Shown: positions 34,174 through 42,942 of the stretch, in pieces
Position numbering within the stretch: position 1 is the first letter of the stretch
Layout: every line of letters begins with the position of its first letter
Assembly: GCF_002284565.1 (NCBI RefSeq)
Contig: NZ_NPKI01000037.1
Location: 62,001 to 126,000 of the forward strand
Length of the DNA: 64,000 nucleotides
Source: Mesorhizobium mediterraneum
GTDB taxonomy: Bacteria > Pseudomonadota > Alphaproteobacteria > Rhizobiales > Rhizobiaceae
Reading direction: 5' to 3'
Made by a program: the position numbers and the translations under genes
Notes under the pieces: generated by a model
Database searches by the model: none
What the model was told of the DNA's origin: nothing
What the model saw: the letters and a program-made list of their open reading frames with translations, nothing else

Positions 34174-35220
34174 ATGCCCTATGTGCCCGCCGAAAACCGC
34201 TACGAGAAAATGGTCTACAATCGCTGCGGGCGATCCGGCCTGAAATTGCCGGCGATCTCGCTCGGGCTCTGGCACAATTTCGGTGACGACACGCCGCACC
34301 GGACCAAGCAGGCGATCGCGCGCAAAGCCTTCGATCTCGGCATCACGCATTTCGACCTCGCCAACAATTACGGCCCGCCGCCTGGTTCGGCGGAAATAGC
34401 TTTTGGCGAAATCCTGCGGACCGATTTCTCCTCCTATCGCGACGAGCTGATCATCTCGACCAAGGCCGGTTATGAGATGTGGGCCGGACCCTACGGCGAA
34501 TGGGGCGGGCGCAAATATGTGCTGGCCAGCCTCGACCAGAGCCTGAAGCGGATGGGGCTCGACTATGTCGACATCTTCTATTCGCACCGCTTCGACCCTG
34601 AAACGCCGCTGGAAGAAACGATGGGCGCGCTCGATCACGCGGTACGCTCGGGCAAGGCGCTTTATGCCGGCATCTCCTCCTACAATTCGCAGCGCACGCG
34701 CGAGGCCGCCGACATATTGAAGCAGCTCGGAACGCCTTGCGTCATCCATCAGCCGAGCTATTCGATGCTCAATCGCTGGGTCGAGGACGATGGTTTGCTC
34801 GACACGCTGGAGGGGCTCGGCGTCGGCTCGATCGTGTTCACGCCGCTGGCGCAAGGTATGCTGACCGACAAATATCTCGGCGGCATCCCCGAGGGTAGCC
34901 GCGCCAGCCAGGGAAAGTCGCTGAGGCCGGCCTTCATCAACGACAAGACCATCGCCAACATCAAGGCGCTGAACGCCATCGCCGGACGCCGCGGGCAGAC
35001 CCTGGCGCAGATGGCGCTGGCCTGGGTGCTGCGCAAGGGTCGGGTGACTTCGGCGCTGATCGGCGCCAGCCGGCCGGAACAGGTCGAGGACTGCGTCGGC
35101 GCGCTGAAGGTGCTCGACTTCAGCGATGCCGAGCTCGCCGAAATCGACACGTACGCGCGCGAAGCCGATATCAATCTGTGGGCCGCCTCCGCCGAGCGCA
35201 AAGGACCACCACGCAAGTGA
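34174..35220 (+). CDS. Aldo/keto reductase, L-glyceraldehyde 3-phosphate reductase type
   Basis: 348 aa matching YghZ/MgrA-like reductases: NRCGRSGLKLPAISLGLWHNFGDD, ITHFDLANNYGPPPGSAE (Asp, Tyr), STKAGYEMWAGPYGEWGGRK and YSHRFDPETPLEETMGAL. The family reduces small aldehydes such as L-glyceraldehyde 3-phosphate or methylglyoxal with NADPH. It follows the sugar operon after a 148-base gap with a hairpin, so it may be separately expressed. The last codons sit in a 16-bp tandem duplication. Confidence 0.88.
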   Translation: MPYVPAENRYEKMVYNRCGRSGLKLPAISLGLWHNFGDDTPHRTKQAIARKAFDLGITHFDLANNYGPPPGSAEIAFGEILRTDFSSYRDELIISTKAGYEMWAGPYGEWGGRKYVLASLDQSLKRMGLDYVDIFYSHRFDPETPLEETMGALDHAVRSGKALYAGISSYNSQRTREAADILKQLGTPCVIHQPSYSMLNRWVEDDGLLDTLEGLGVGSIVFTPLAQGMLTDKYLGGIPEGSRASQGKSLRPAFINDKTIANIKALNAIAGRRGQTLAQMALAWVLRKGRVTSALIGASRPEQVEDCVGALKVLDFSDAELAEIDTYAREADINLWAASAERKGPPRK

Positions 35221-35246
35221 TCCACTACGGAAGTGATCCACTACGG
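35215..35246 (+). repeat. 16-bp tandem duplication over the AKR stop codon
   Basis: AAGTGATCCACTACGG at 35215-35230 is repeated exactly at 35231-35246. The first copy contains the TGA stop (35218-35220), so the second copy adds a shadow stop downstream. Looks like recent replication slippage. Confidence 0.85.
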
Positions 35247-35277
35247 AAATGACGGGCGACACATAACCGAACAGGTA

Positions 35278-35306
35278 CGGCGGGAACTGCTCCCGCCGTT
35301 TCATTT
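35278..35306 (+). terminator. Rho-independent-like terminator after the AKR gene
   Basis: CGGCGGGA (35278-35285) pairs with TCCCGCCG (35291-35298), a five-base loop, followed by TTTCATTT. It stands between the AKR gene and zur. Confidence 0.7.
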
Positions 35307-35453
35307 ACTCGGCCCGGAGTTGGCCGGCTTCTGGTCCATGCCGGCACAGAAACAGTAGCAAAAACGCCCGTTCGTCGCTATCTGGATAGAATTGAAGCCG
35401 CTTGCATGCGGAAATGACGTGCAACCGGCGCAAAACGGGTTGGATACAGAATC

Positions 35454-35858
35454 ATGGCGGCAAGGGATGTGCTGACGAAAAACCAGTTGTGCGTGCTCGA
35501 GAAGCTCGAGGCCGCCAGCGGGCCGCTCAGCGCCTATACATTGCTCGACCAGCTTCGCGAGCGGGGCTTCCGTGCACCGCTGCAGGTCTATCGCGCGCTC
35601 GACACGCTGGTGAAGTCCGGTTTCGTGCACAGGCTCGAAAGCCTCAATTCCTTTGTCGCCTGCGCCGAGCCGCACGACCACAGCCATTCGATGACCGCCT
35701 TTGCCATCTGCGACACATGCGGGCAGGTGACCGAATTTTCCGACCATGATGTCGGGCACCGGCTCGACGAATGGGTGCGCTCGACCGGCTTCGCCGCCAA
35801 GAAAGCCGTGATCGAGTTCCGCGGTACCTGTGCGAAATGCCTGGCCGAGGCAGCTTAG
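35454..35858 (+). CDS. zur: Zinc uptake regulator Zur (Fur family)
   Basis: 134 aa. N-terminal winged helix (LTKNQLCVLEKLEAASGPLSAYTLLDQL) and C-terminal metal domain with HDHSHS and paired CxxC motifs (CDTCGQ and CAKC) for structural zinc. The short length and CxxC spacing favour Zur over Fur or Irr. Zn-bound Zur represses zinc importer genes; no znu genes are in this window. It stands alone here, with terminator upstream. Confidence 0.88.
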   Translation: MAARDVLTKNQLCVLEKLEAASGPLSAYTLLDQLRERGFRAPLQVYRALDTLVKSGFVHRLESLNSFVACAEPHDHSHSMTAFAICDTCGQVTEFSDHDVGHRLDEWVRSTGFAAKKAVIEFRGTCAKCLAEAA

Positions 35859-35907
35859 ATCAAGGAAGCGGATCGGTTCGAAGCCTCGCTGGGTGCCAAT
35901 GATGGCA

Positions 35908-36167
35908 CTAGGTATGCCGGATGTGCAGGATCTCGATTGCATCGGCATGGGCGCGGTAGAAAACTTTGTAGGGATAGTGACCTATGAAGAGAACGCGAAC
36001 GTCAGCGATATCGGTCGCGTGACCACTTTCTGGAAATTCGGCAAGTCGCGAAATTCCAGCTTGGATCCGGGAAATGACTGAATAAGCACCCTGAGGCGAC
36101 CGCTCTTCGAGGTAGTTGAAATCGCTTCGCGTTCGGCAAAGGCTTGCCGTGTGAATCGGATATTCAT
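35908..36167 (-). pseudogene. ParE/RelE-type toxin, frameshifted
   Basis: Conceptual toxin starting MNIRFTRQAFAEREAI in one frame (ATG 36167), then continuing FNYLEERSPQGAYSVISRI in another and running intact to ...KVFYRAHADAIEILHIRHT at 35908. Restoring one T at the AAA run on the plus strand (36119-36121) gives a full-length 86-aa product. As read, the start frame ends early at about 35982. The ATG overlaps the antitoxin stop by four bases, the usual pair layout. Either a real inactivating mutation or a sequence error. Confidence 0.75.
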
Positions 36168-36394
36168 AGCCTGCGGCGAATGTCGGCAGCGCGAACCGTA
36201 TCCTCATCTATGAAGGTGCCGTGATCGGCCTCTGCGAGTCCTGCTGTTACAGCGCGGCGCTCTGTTTCCGACGTGGCATACAGACCGGTTCGGCGCGCTT
36301 CAATGACGCGGGCATAGTCGGCGAGCTCTTCTTGGTCTTCGCGAGGCCAAGCTTCCGCGTGCTTTACCAGGTTCTCAAGTGTCTTGGTGATCAT
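36164..36394 (-). CDS. Antitoxin of a ParDE/RelBE-like pair
   Basis: 76-aa acidic small protein (MITKTLENLVKHAEAW, then EELADYARVIEARRTG and a helical C-terminus), typical in size and position for an antitoxin. I use the ATG at 36394; an upstream start at 36409 is possible. It precedes the toxin with an ATGA overlap. The DNA-binding fold is not obvious to me, so class is uncertain. With the toxin disrupted, it may be free of selection. Confidence 0.7.
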   Translation of the reverse strand: MITKTLENLVKHAEAWPREDQEELADYARVIEARRTGLYATSETERRAVTAGLAEADHGTFIDEDTVRAADIRRRL

Positions 36395-36528
36395 GAGGCA
36401 GTATAGCACACCGCTGCTTCTCGTGAAGCTTGAACCGAAATATGGCTCGACGGCAGGCGCACAACCTGAGAAGCGCGAGCCACACCCGATACTGCCTTCC
36501 TAAACGGGAAATCGATAGCGTCCCCGAA

Positions 36529-39495
36529 CTAATGCGCCTCTTCCCAATTGTTGGCGGCGCGGGCGTCGACATGCAGCGGCACTGACATCGACACCGCCGG
36601 CATCGCGGCGTTCTCCATCACATGGCGCACGACGGGGATCGTCGCCTCGACCTCAGCTTCCACCGTCTCGAAGACCAGCTCGTCATGCACTTGCAGCAGC
36701 ATGCGGGCCGACAGCTTCGCCTTTTCCAGCGCATCGTCCATGCGGATCATGGCGCGACGGATGATGTCAGCCGCGGTGCCCTGCAGGCGTGCGTTGATCG
36801 AGGCGCGCTCGTTGAAGGCGCGGACCGAAGGATTGGAAGAGCGTATCTCCGGATAGTGGATGCGGCGGCCGAAGATCGTTTCGACGAAGCCGTGCTCGCG
36901 GGCATAGGCCTTGGTTGCGTCGATATAGTCGCGGATGCCCGGGAAGCGCTCGAAATATTTCTTGATGTAGGCGCCGGCCTCTTCGCGCGGGATCGACAGC
37001 TGGTTGGCGAGGCCAAAGGCGGAAATGCCGTAGATAATGCCAAAATTGATCGCCTTGGCGCGGCGGCGTATCTCCGAGGGCATGCCCTCGACCGGCACGT
37101 TGAACATTTCCGACGCGGTGATGGCGTGGATGTCGGCGCCGTCGGCAAAGGCCTGTTTGAGCTGCGGGATTTCGGCGACATGGGCGAGCACGCGCAGCTC
37201 GATCTGGCTGTAGTCGGCGGAAACCAGCTTGTTGCCCTTGTCGGCGATGAAGGCCGTCCTGATCTTCCGCCCCTCGACGGTGCGTACCGGAATGTTCTGC
37301 AAATTGGGATCGGAGGACGACAGCCGTCCTGTCGTCGTCGCGGCAAGGGCATAGGAGGTGTGGACGCGCTTCGTATCGGGATGGACGAAACCGGGCAGCG
37401 CATCGGTATAGGTCGATTTCAATTTGGTCAGCTGGCGCCAGTCGACGATCTTGCGCGGCAGTTCGTGGCCTTCGGCGGCGAGGTCTTCCAGAAGTTGCGC
37501 CGAGGTCGACCACTGGCCGGTCTTGGTCTTGGAGCCGCCGGGCAGGCCCATCCTGCCGAACAAGATGTCGCCGAGCTGTTTTGGCGAGCCGATATTGATG
37601 CGCTCGCCGACGAGCTGGTAGATTTCATCCTCCAGCCGCGCGGCGCCCTGTGCCAGTTCGCCGGAGAGCCGCGACAGGATCTGCCGGTCGACGGAGATGC
37701 CGCGCTGCTCCATTCTTGCCAGCACCGGCACCAGCGGCCGTTCCAGCCGCTCGTAGACCGAGACGAGGCCCTTGGCGGCAAGCCGTGGCTTCAGCACCCG
37801 CCAGAGCCTGAGCGTCACATCTGCGTGCTCCGCGGCATAGGCCGTTGCCTTGATGATATCGACCTGGTCGAAGCCGACGAAGCTTCTTCCCGAGCCGGCC
37901 AGCTCCTTGAGGGCAATGGTCGAGTGGCCGAGCCACTTTTCCGACAGAGCCGCCATGCTGTGGCCGCCGGACGTGCCTGCGTCGAGCACGTAGGAAATCA
38001 GCATGGTGTCGTCGAAGGGGGCGACATCGATGCCGTGGCGGCTCATGACGACGAGGTCGTATTTCAGCTCCTGAACGATCTTGAGAACCGACTTGTCCTC
38101 CAGCAACGGCTTCAGAATGCCAAGCGCCTCACGGATCGGGATCTGGTTTTCGACCACTCCGCCGCCGAGCAGGTCGCCGTTGCCGCTTTTGTGGGCGAGC
38201 GGCACATACGCGGCGCGACCGGGCGCGGTGGCCATGGAGAGGCCGATCAGCTCGGCCTGCATCGGATCGGCTGACGTGGTCTCGGTGTCGAAGGCGACGA
38301 TGCCGGTCTCCATCGCCTCGGCCACCCACGCCTTCAGCGCTGCTGTGTCGCGGATGGTGACGTAGGCGCTGGTGTCGATCTTGCTGGCGGTGGCGTCCTC
38401 GAAGCGAAGCGCCGAGAGAAGCGAAGGGGTGTCGCCTTCCTTGGGTTCCACCTTGACGGTGGCCGGCACCGCTTCCCCGGCTTCGTCTGTCACTGCGCCT
38501 GCCGCGCTTTCGGCGGCTGCCGGCACTCCAAACCCGACATCGGGACCATGCGCGGTGTCGGCGCGCTCGATAATGACGGGAACGGCCTTGACATCAGCCG
38601 CATCCGTTCCGGTCGCTTCCGCCACGCGGCGGGTCAGCGAGGAGAATTCCATCGTCTTGAGGAAGCCGATCAGCTTTGGCCCGTCGGGCGGGTGCAACAC
38701 GAAATCATCGAGCCCACCGATCCCCGGCACGTCGTTCTTCAGCGTCACCAGTTCACGCGAGATGCGCGCCTTGTCGGCATTGGCGATGATCGATTCGCGA
38801 CGCTTGTCCTGCTTGATCTCGCCGGCGCGCGCCAGCAGCCCGTCGAGGTCGCCGAACTGCTCGAGCAATTGCGCCGCCGTCTTCGGCCCGATGCCGGGCA
38901 CGCCCGGAACATTGTCGACCGAATCGCCGGTCAGCGCCTGCAGGTCGATCATCTTTTCGGGCGGCACGCCCCATTTCTCGACGACTTCGGGAATGCCGAT
39001 CTGGCGGTCCTTCATCGGGTCGTACATGCCGACCGTTGCGCCGACCAGCTGCATCAGGTCCTTGTCGGAGGAGATGATGGTGGTGTCGGCGCCGGCTTCG
39101 CAGGCAAGCCGGCAATAGGTGGCGATCAGGTCGTCGGCCTCGAAGCCTTCCATCTCGATGCAAGGCAGGTTGAAGGCCCTGGTCGCCTGGCGGATCAGGC
39201 CGAATTGCGGGATCAAATCCTCCGGCGGCGCCGAGCGGTTGGCCTTGTATTCGGGGTAGAGATCGTTGCGGAAGGTTTTCGACGAATAGTCGAAGATGAC
39301 GGCGAAATGCGTCGGCACCACGCCGACATCGGTGTTGCGGGCGTCCTGCGTCAGCTTCCACACCATGTTGCAGAAGCCGAGCACGGCACTGGTCGGCAGC
39401 CCGTCGGATTTGCGGGTGAGTGGCGGCAGTGCGTGATAGGCACGGAAGATGTAGCCGGAGCCGTCGACAAGGAAGAGATGATCGCCTTTTTTCAT
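36529..39495 (-). CDS. polA: DNA polymerase I
   Basis: 988 aa with all three domains. The 5' nuclease (1-290) has LFLVDGSGYIFRAYHA, FEADDLIATY and GDSVDNVPGVPGIGPKTA. The 3'-5' exonuclease (about 370-560) keeps the acidic residues FDTETTS and NxxYD-like elements. The polymerase shows motif A DYSQIELRVLAH, motif B RRRAKAINFGIIYG and motif C QVHDELVFE. It repairs DNA and removes Okazaki primers. An approximately 400-base gap to the next gene, carrying a small RNA candidate, lies upstream. Confidence 0.97.
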   Translation of the reverse strand: MKKGDHLFLVDGSGYIFRAYHALPPLTRKSDGLPTSAVLGFCNMVWKLTQDARNTDVGVVPTHFAVIFDYSSKTFRNDLYPEYKANRSAPPEDLIPQFGLIRQATRAFNLPCIEMEGFEADDLIATYCRLACEAGADTTIISSDKDLMQLVGATVGMYDPMKDRQIGIPEVVEKWGVPPEKMIDLQALTGDSVDNVPGVPGIGPKTAAQLLEQFGDLDGLLARAGEIKQDKRRESIIANADKARISRELVTLKNDVPGIGGLDDFVLHPPDGPKLIGFLKTMEFSSLTRRVAEATGTDAADVKAVPVIIERADTAHGPDVGFGVPAAAESAAGAVTDEAGEAVPATVKVEPKEGDTPSLLSALRFEDATASKIDTSAYVTIRDTAALKAWVAEAMETGIVAFDTETTSADPMQAELIGLSMATAPGRAAYVPLAHKSGNGDLLGGGVVENQIPIREALGILKPLLEDKSVLKIVQELKYDLVVMSRHGIDVAPFDDTMLISYVLDAGTSGGHSMAALSEKWLGHSTIALKELAGSGRSFVGFDQVDIIKATAYAAEHADVTLRLWRVLKPRLAAKGLVSVYERLERPLVPVLARMEQRGISVDRQILSRLSGELAQGAARLEDEIYQLVGERINIGSPKQLGDILFGRMGLPGGSKTKTGQWSTSAQLLEDLAAEGHELPRKIVDWRQLTKLKSTYTDALPGFVHPDTKRVHTSYALAATTTGRLSSSDPNLQNIPVRTVEGRKIRTAFIADKGNKLVSADYSQIELRVLAHVAEIPQLKQAFADGADIHAITASEMFNVPVEGMPSEIRRRAKAINFGIIYGISAFGLANQLSIPREEAGAYIKKYFERFPGIRDYIDATKAYAREHGFVETIFGRRIHYPEIRSSNPSVRAFNERASINARLQGTAADIIRRAMIRMDDALEKAKLSARMLLQVHDELVFETVEAEVEATIPVVRHVMENAAMPAVSMSVPLHVDARAANNWEEAH

Positions 39496-39659
39496 GGGAC
39501 GAAGGGATAGCGCGGCGCAGCGCCGTGGTCCATGCCAAAGGCGGCCTCAACCACCGGTTCCCGCAACATCCCTGACAAGTCGATCGGATCACGGGTATGT
39601 TACAAAAGTGTAATCTTCGTGCCCTTGAATCGCCACGTTCGGAGACACAGATAAACGCC

Positions 39660-39805
39660 ATCGGCATTTTTCGCCGAAGTCCGGAGCAAGGCCCGTCCCC
39701 CGCCTATCCCGGACACTTGCGGCAGCCTATCCCCCCTCTCCGGGCTGCCGCATCGTTTCGAGTAAAGGCCGCCGTGGTTCCCCCTCCACCACGGCGGCAT
39801 TTTTT
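39660..39805 (+). ncRNA. C-rich three-hairpin small RNA, alpha-r8/MmgR-like
   Basis: Three hairpins in a row on the plus strand: GTCCGG (39679-39684) with 39709-39714; TGCGGCAGCC (39718-39727) with 39743-39752; GCCGCCGTGG (39768-39777) with 39788-39797, the last followed by seven Ts (39799-39805), a classic terminator. Every loop is rich in C with CCCCC or CCCTCC, complementary to Shine-Dalgarno sequences. The layout and the polA neighbourhood recall the rhizobial alpha-r8/MmgR RNA. A TTGAAT box at 39625 and GATAAA at 39650 could be the promoter; the 5' end is uncertain. Confidence 0.65.
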
Positions 39806-39898
39806 TACCTTTCGACGCCCGTGGTCCAACGACCGCCGGCTTTTCGTTTCTGCCTCGCAGCTTTAGGGTTGCCGCTCAGAATCGAAAGGCTGATAAAA

Positions 39899-41284
39899 AT
39901 GTCCACAATTTCCCCCGTCCTCGACCGTCTCGACAAAAATCTCGACGAGAGCCTGGAGCGCCTGTTCGGCCTGCTCAGGATCAAGTCGATCTCCACCGAT
40001 CCGGCCTACGCCGCCGACTGCCGCAAGGCGGCGGAATGGCTGGTGGCGGAACTCAAGCTGATCGGGTTCGATGCCAGCGTGCGTGACACGCCAGGCCACC
40101 CGATGGTGGTGGCGCATCATGACGGGCCGGCGGGCGCGCCGCATGTCCTGTTCTACGGCCATTATGACGTGCAGCCGGTCGACCCGATCGAGCTCTGGGA
40201 AAGCGACCCGTTCTCGCCTTCGGTGAAGGAGATCGAGCCCGGCCACCAGGTGATCACGGGGCGTGGCTCGGCCGACGACAAGGGGCAATTGATGACCTTC
40301 GTCGAGGCTTGCCGTGCCTGGAAGCAGGTGCATGGCGGGCTGCCATGCCGCATCACGATCCTGTTCGAGGGCGAGGAGGAGTCCGGCTCGCCCTCGCTGA
40401 AGCCGTTCCTCGAAGCAAACGCCGCCGAACTCAAGGCCGACTTCGCGCTTGTCTGCGACACCGGCATGTGGGACCGCGATACGCCGTCGATCTGCGTCGC
40501 GCTGCGGGGGCTGGTCGGCGAGGAGATCACGGTGAAAGCCGCCGACCGCGACTTGCATTCCGGTCTCTATGGCGGTGCTGCCGCCAATCCAATTCGCATC
40601 CTGGCCAGGATCCTGGCCGACATCCACGACAAGGACGGCCATGTCACCATTCCGGGGTTCTATAACGGTGTCGAGGAGACCCCTTCGCAGATCCTGAAGT
40701 CATGGGAGACGCTCGGCGAGACCGCCGAGACATTCCTTGGGCCTGTCGGACTGTCGATCCCGTCTGGCGAAAAGGGCCGCTCGGTGCTCGAGCTCACCTG
40801 GGCGCGACCGACGGCCGAGTTCAACGGCATTACCGGCGGCTATACCGGCAAGGGGTTCAAGACAGTGATCGCAGCGGAAGCCTCGGCAAAAGTGTCCTTC
40901 CGCCTCGTCCACAAGCAAGACCCGGAAAGGATCCGCGCCGCTTTCCAGGCCTTCGTGAGGGAGCGCATCCCGGCCGACTGCTCAGTCGATTTCCACCCAC
41001 ATGGCGGCTCGCCGGCGATCCAGCTTTCCTACGACTCGCCGTTTCTCGCCAAGGCCAAGGACGCGCTGTCCGACGAGTGGCCGAAGCCGGCGGTGACGAC
41101 GGGAAGCGGCGGCTCGATCCCGGTGGTCGGCGATTTCCAGACCTATCTCGGCATCGAATCCTTGCTGGTCGGTTTCGGGCTCGACGATGACCGCATCCAT
41201 TCGCCGAACGAGAAGTACGAGATGAGTTCCTTCCACAAGGGACAACGCTCCTGGGCACGCATTCTCGATGCGCTGACACGCTGA
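39899..41284 (+). CDS. M20-family peptidase (dipeptidase)
   Basis: 461 aa from the ATG at 39899. Metal-binding residues appear in YGHYDVQPVDP (His, Asp), GRGSADDKGQ (Asp), LFEGEEESGSPS (catalytic and metal Glu) and DTGMWD (Asp), and a dimerisation-domain His in DLHSGLYGG; the final metal His is in HSPNEKYE. It hydrolyses dipeptides or similar amides in the cytoplasm. Its length fits ArgE/DapE-related carboxypeptidases of the CNDP type. It follows the small RNA terminator by about 94 bases. Confidence 0.92.
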   Translation: MSTISPVLDRLDKNLDESLERLFGLLRIKSISTDPAYAADCRKAAEWLVAELKLIGFDASVRDTPGHPMVVAHHDGPAGAPHVLFYGHYDVQPVDPIELWESDPFSPSVKEIEPGHQVITGRGSADDKGQLMTFVEACRAWKQVHGGLPCRITILFEGEEESGSPSLKPFLEANAAELKADFALVCDTGMWDRDTPSICVALRGLVGEEITVKAADRDLHSGLYGGAAANPIRILARILADIHDKDGHVTIPGFYNGVEETPSQILKSWETLGETAETFLGPVGLSIPSGEKGRSVLELTWARPTAEFNGITGGYTGKGFKTVIAAEASAKVSFRLVHKQDPERIRAAFQAFVRERIPADCSVDFHPHGGSPAIQLSYDSPFLAKAKDALSDEWPKPAVTTGSGGSIPVVGDFQTYLGIESLLVGFGLDDDRIHSPNEKYEMSSFHKGQRSWARILDALTR

Positions 41285-41340
41285 CAGGGCAAGAATTCAA
41301 CTTTCTGTTGATTTTTCATCGGATCGCGGCGAGGACGGGC

Positions 41341-41371
41341 TAGAGCGACGTGCGTCCGGTTGGGTGCACAA
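41341..41371. repeat. Partial GACGTGCGTCC repeat (family A)
   Basis: TAGAGCGACGTGCGTCC followed by a degraded GGTGCAC part: an incomplete copy of the palindrome found in full at 44854-44892 and in reverse at 47279-47320. Confidence 0.6.
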
Positions 41372-41402
41372 ATCACCGCACGGGCTGCGACCGGAGAATA
41401 CG

Positions 41403-42023
41403 ATGAGCGATATCCGCTTCCATAAGAACGACCTGCCCGGGCTCTTGCACTACGACGTCGGGTCGGTCGCTATCGACACGGAGACGCTGGGGCTCAATCC
41501 GCATCGCGACCGGCTTTGCGTGGTTCAGATCTCGCCGGGCGACGGTTCCGCCGACGTCATCCAGATCGCGCCCGGCCAGAAGAAGGCGCCAAACCTCGTC
41601 AGCCTGCTCAGGAACCGCAGCATAACCAAGCTCTTCCATTTCGGCCGTTTCGATCTCGCCGTGCTCTATAATGCCTTCGGCGTCATGCCGGAGCCGGTGT
41701 TCTGCACCAAGATCGCCTCGCGGCTTACCCGAACCTACACCGACCGGCACGGGCTGAAGGACATCTGCTTTGAGCTTCTCGGCGTCAGCCTGTCGAAGGC
41801 GCAGCAATCGTCGGACTGGGCGGCGGAGACGCTGTCTCCCGAACAACTCGAATACGCAGCCTCCGACGTGCTCTATCTGCACCAGCTGCGCGATGTGCTG
41901 ACGGCCCGGCTGGCGCGCGACAACCGGACCAAGGAGGCCGAGGCCTGCTTCCGCTTCCTGCCGACGCGTGCGAAACTCGACCTGATGGGCTGGGATGAGG
42001 CAGACATCTTCGCCCACAGCTAA
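41403..42023 (+). CDS. RNase D-like 3'-5' exonuclease
   Basis: 206 aa, a bare DEDDy exonuclease domain without the HRDC domains of E. coli RNase D. Exo I IDTETLGL, Exo II LFHFGRFDLAVL, Exo III YAASDVLYLHQL (Tyr and Asp). This short form is common in alphaproteobacteria. It probably trims structured RNA ends. Start set at the ATG at 41403, the frame upstream being unsupported. An EcfG-like promoter follows its stop. Confidence 0.9.
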   Translation: MSDIRFHKNDLPGLLHYDVGSVAIDTETLGLNPHRDRLCVVQISPGDGSADVIQIAPGQKKAPNLVSLLRNRSITKLFHFGRFDLAVLYNAFGVMPEPVFCTKIASRLTRTYTDRHGLKDICFELLGVSLSKAQQSSDWAAETLSPEQLEYAASDVLYLHQLRDVLTARLARDNRTKEAEACFRFLPTRAKLDLMGWDEADIFAHS

Positions 42024-42026
42024 GGT

Positions 42027-42051
42027 GGAACCAGATGTTCGCCGCGACGTT
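42027..42051 (+). promoter_or_regulatory. EcfG-type general stress promoter
   Basis: GGAAC (42027-42031), a 16-base spacer and CGTT (42048-42051). This fits the alphaproteobacterial EcfG consensus. Transcription would begin near 42058-42060, about 17 bases ahead of the ATG at 42076 and just before its GGAGGGG. Confidence 0.7.
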
Positions 42052-42075
42052 CTGTCGGTCCACGGAGGGGATGAA

Positions 42076-42324
42076 ATGGCTGCCCGGAAACCAATCGAAA
42101 CGGCGCCTAAGGATGGTTCCAAGGTCACCGTCTACTGGAAGGACAGCGACGGCGTGATGAACGAATCCATCGCGCAGTACCGGTCGCTAGATCGGCTGAA
42201 AGCGGCCGGCGGCGACTGGGACGAGAATGACACCGGCTGGTGGGCCTATACGGACGGTCATACGCAAAAGAAGATCGAGCCGATCAGCTGGCGGCCTGCA
42301 TCGGGGGATGACGACGGCGAATGA
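42076..42324 (+). CDS. Small hypothetical protein, putative stress-induced
   Basis: 82 aa, soluble and charged, with several Trp (VTVYWKDSDG, DTGWWAYTDG, PISWRPASG). I recall similar short proteins in rhizobia but no named function. GGAGGGG is just upstream, and an EcfG-like promoter lies 25 bases away, so expression in stress is likely. Not related to the genes on either side. Confidence 0.75.
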   Translation: MAARKPIETAPKDGSKVTVYWKDSDGVMNESIAQYRSLDRLKAAGGDWDENDTGWWAYTDGHTQKKIEPISWRPASGDDDGE

Positions 42325-42429
42325 CGCCGCTGGCGGGGCCGTCTCGTTTCCAATAGTTTGGGCCTGTTGCAATCGGGGGTCGATTCGGAGCTTTCTGCTC
42401 CGCGACCGTTCGCTCAGGAGGGATCTGCA

Positions 42430-42684
42430 ATGGGTACTGAGAGCCTGCTTGTCTTCATCATCATCGGTGCGATCGCCGGCTGGCTCGCCGGCTTGATCGT
42501 CAAGGGTTTTGGCCTCGGCCTGGTCGGCAATATCGTCGTCGGCATCGTTGGTGCCTTGATCGCCGGCTGGCTCTTCCCAAGGCTGGGGTTCGCCATAGGC
42601 GGCGGTATATTTGCCTCCATCATCCACGCCACGATCGGCGCGGTCATCCTGCTCGTGCTGATCAAGCTGGTGAAGCAGGCCTGA
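42430..42684 (+). CDS. GlsB/YeaQ/YmgE-family membrane protein
   Basis: 84 aa with three hydrophobic segments and glycine-rich repeats (IIIGAIAGWLAGLIVKG, GNIVVGIVGALIAGWL), the hallmark of the transglycosylase-associated or YeaQ family. These proteins are stress-induced and membrane-resident, function unclear. AGGAGGG lies about eight bases ahead of the ATG. The frame runs upstream to 42358 without support. Confidence 0.85.
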   Translation: MGTESLLVFIIIGAIAGWLAGLIVKGFGLGLVGNIVVGIVGALIAGWLFPRLGFAIGGGIFASIIHATIGAVILLVLIKLVKQA

Positions 42685-42711
42685 TCCTTCGAAAGACATC
42701 AAGGGCGCGCC

Positions 42712-42858
42712 ATGAAACAGAACTCGCTCTATCTCATTATCGGCGCGCTCGTCGTCGTGGTCATCGCGCTCGGCATCTATGTCTATCGCGAGCAAACCAG
42801 GCCGAAGGGCGTTGAGCTTAAGATCGACGATAAAGGTATTTCGATCCTGCAGAACTGA
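42712..42858 (+). CDS. 48-aa single-pass membrane protein
   Basis: MKQNSLYLIIGALVVVVIALGIYVYREQ is a clear N-in transmembrane segment (residues 6-24) followed by a short soluble tail rich in Lys and Asp. A GGGCG lies before the ATG. 27 bases separate it from the YeaQ-like gene, so both may be one transcript. I know no assigned function; similar small proteins occur in other rhizobia by my recollection. Confidence 0.65.
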   Translation: MKQNSLYLIIGALVVVVIALGIYVYREQTRPKGVELKIDDKGISILQN

Positions 42859-42942
42859 GCGCGCCGGGTTCTGCCGCGCAAGGGTGCCGATGACATTACC
42901 CCATCCTGTCCGTCGTTCTCGCCCTTCAGGCCAGGCTCTCAG

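Noticed and set aside
36622..38274. Plus-strand frame (550 codons) opposite polA
   Set aside because: Lies antisense to conserved polymerase motifs, with biased third positions expected of a shadow.
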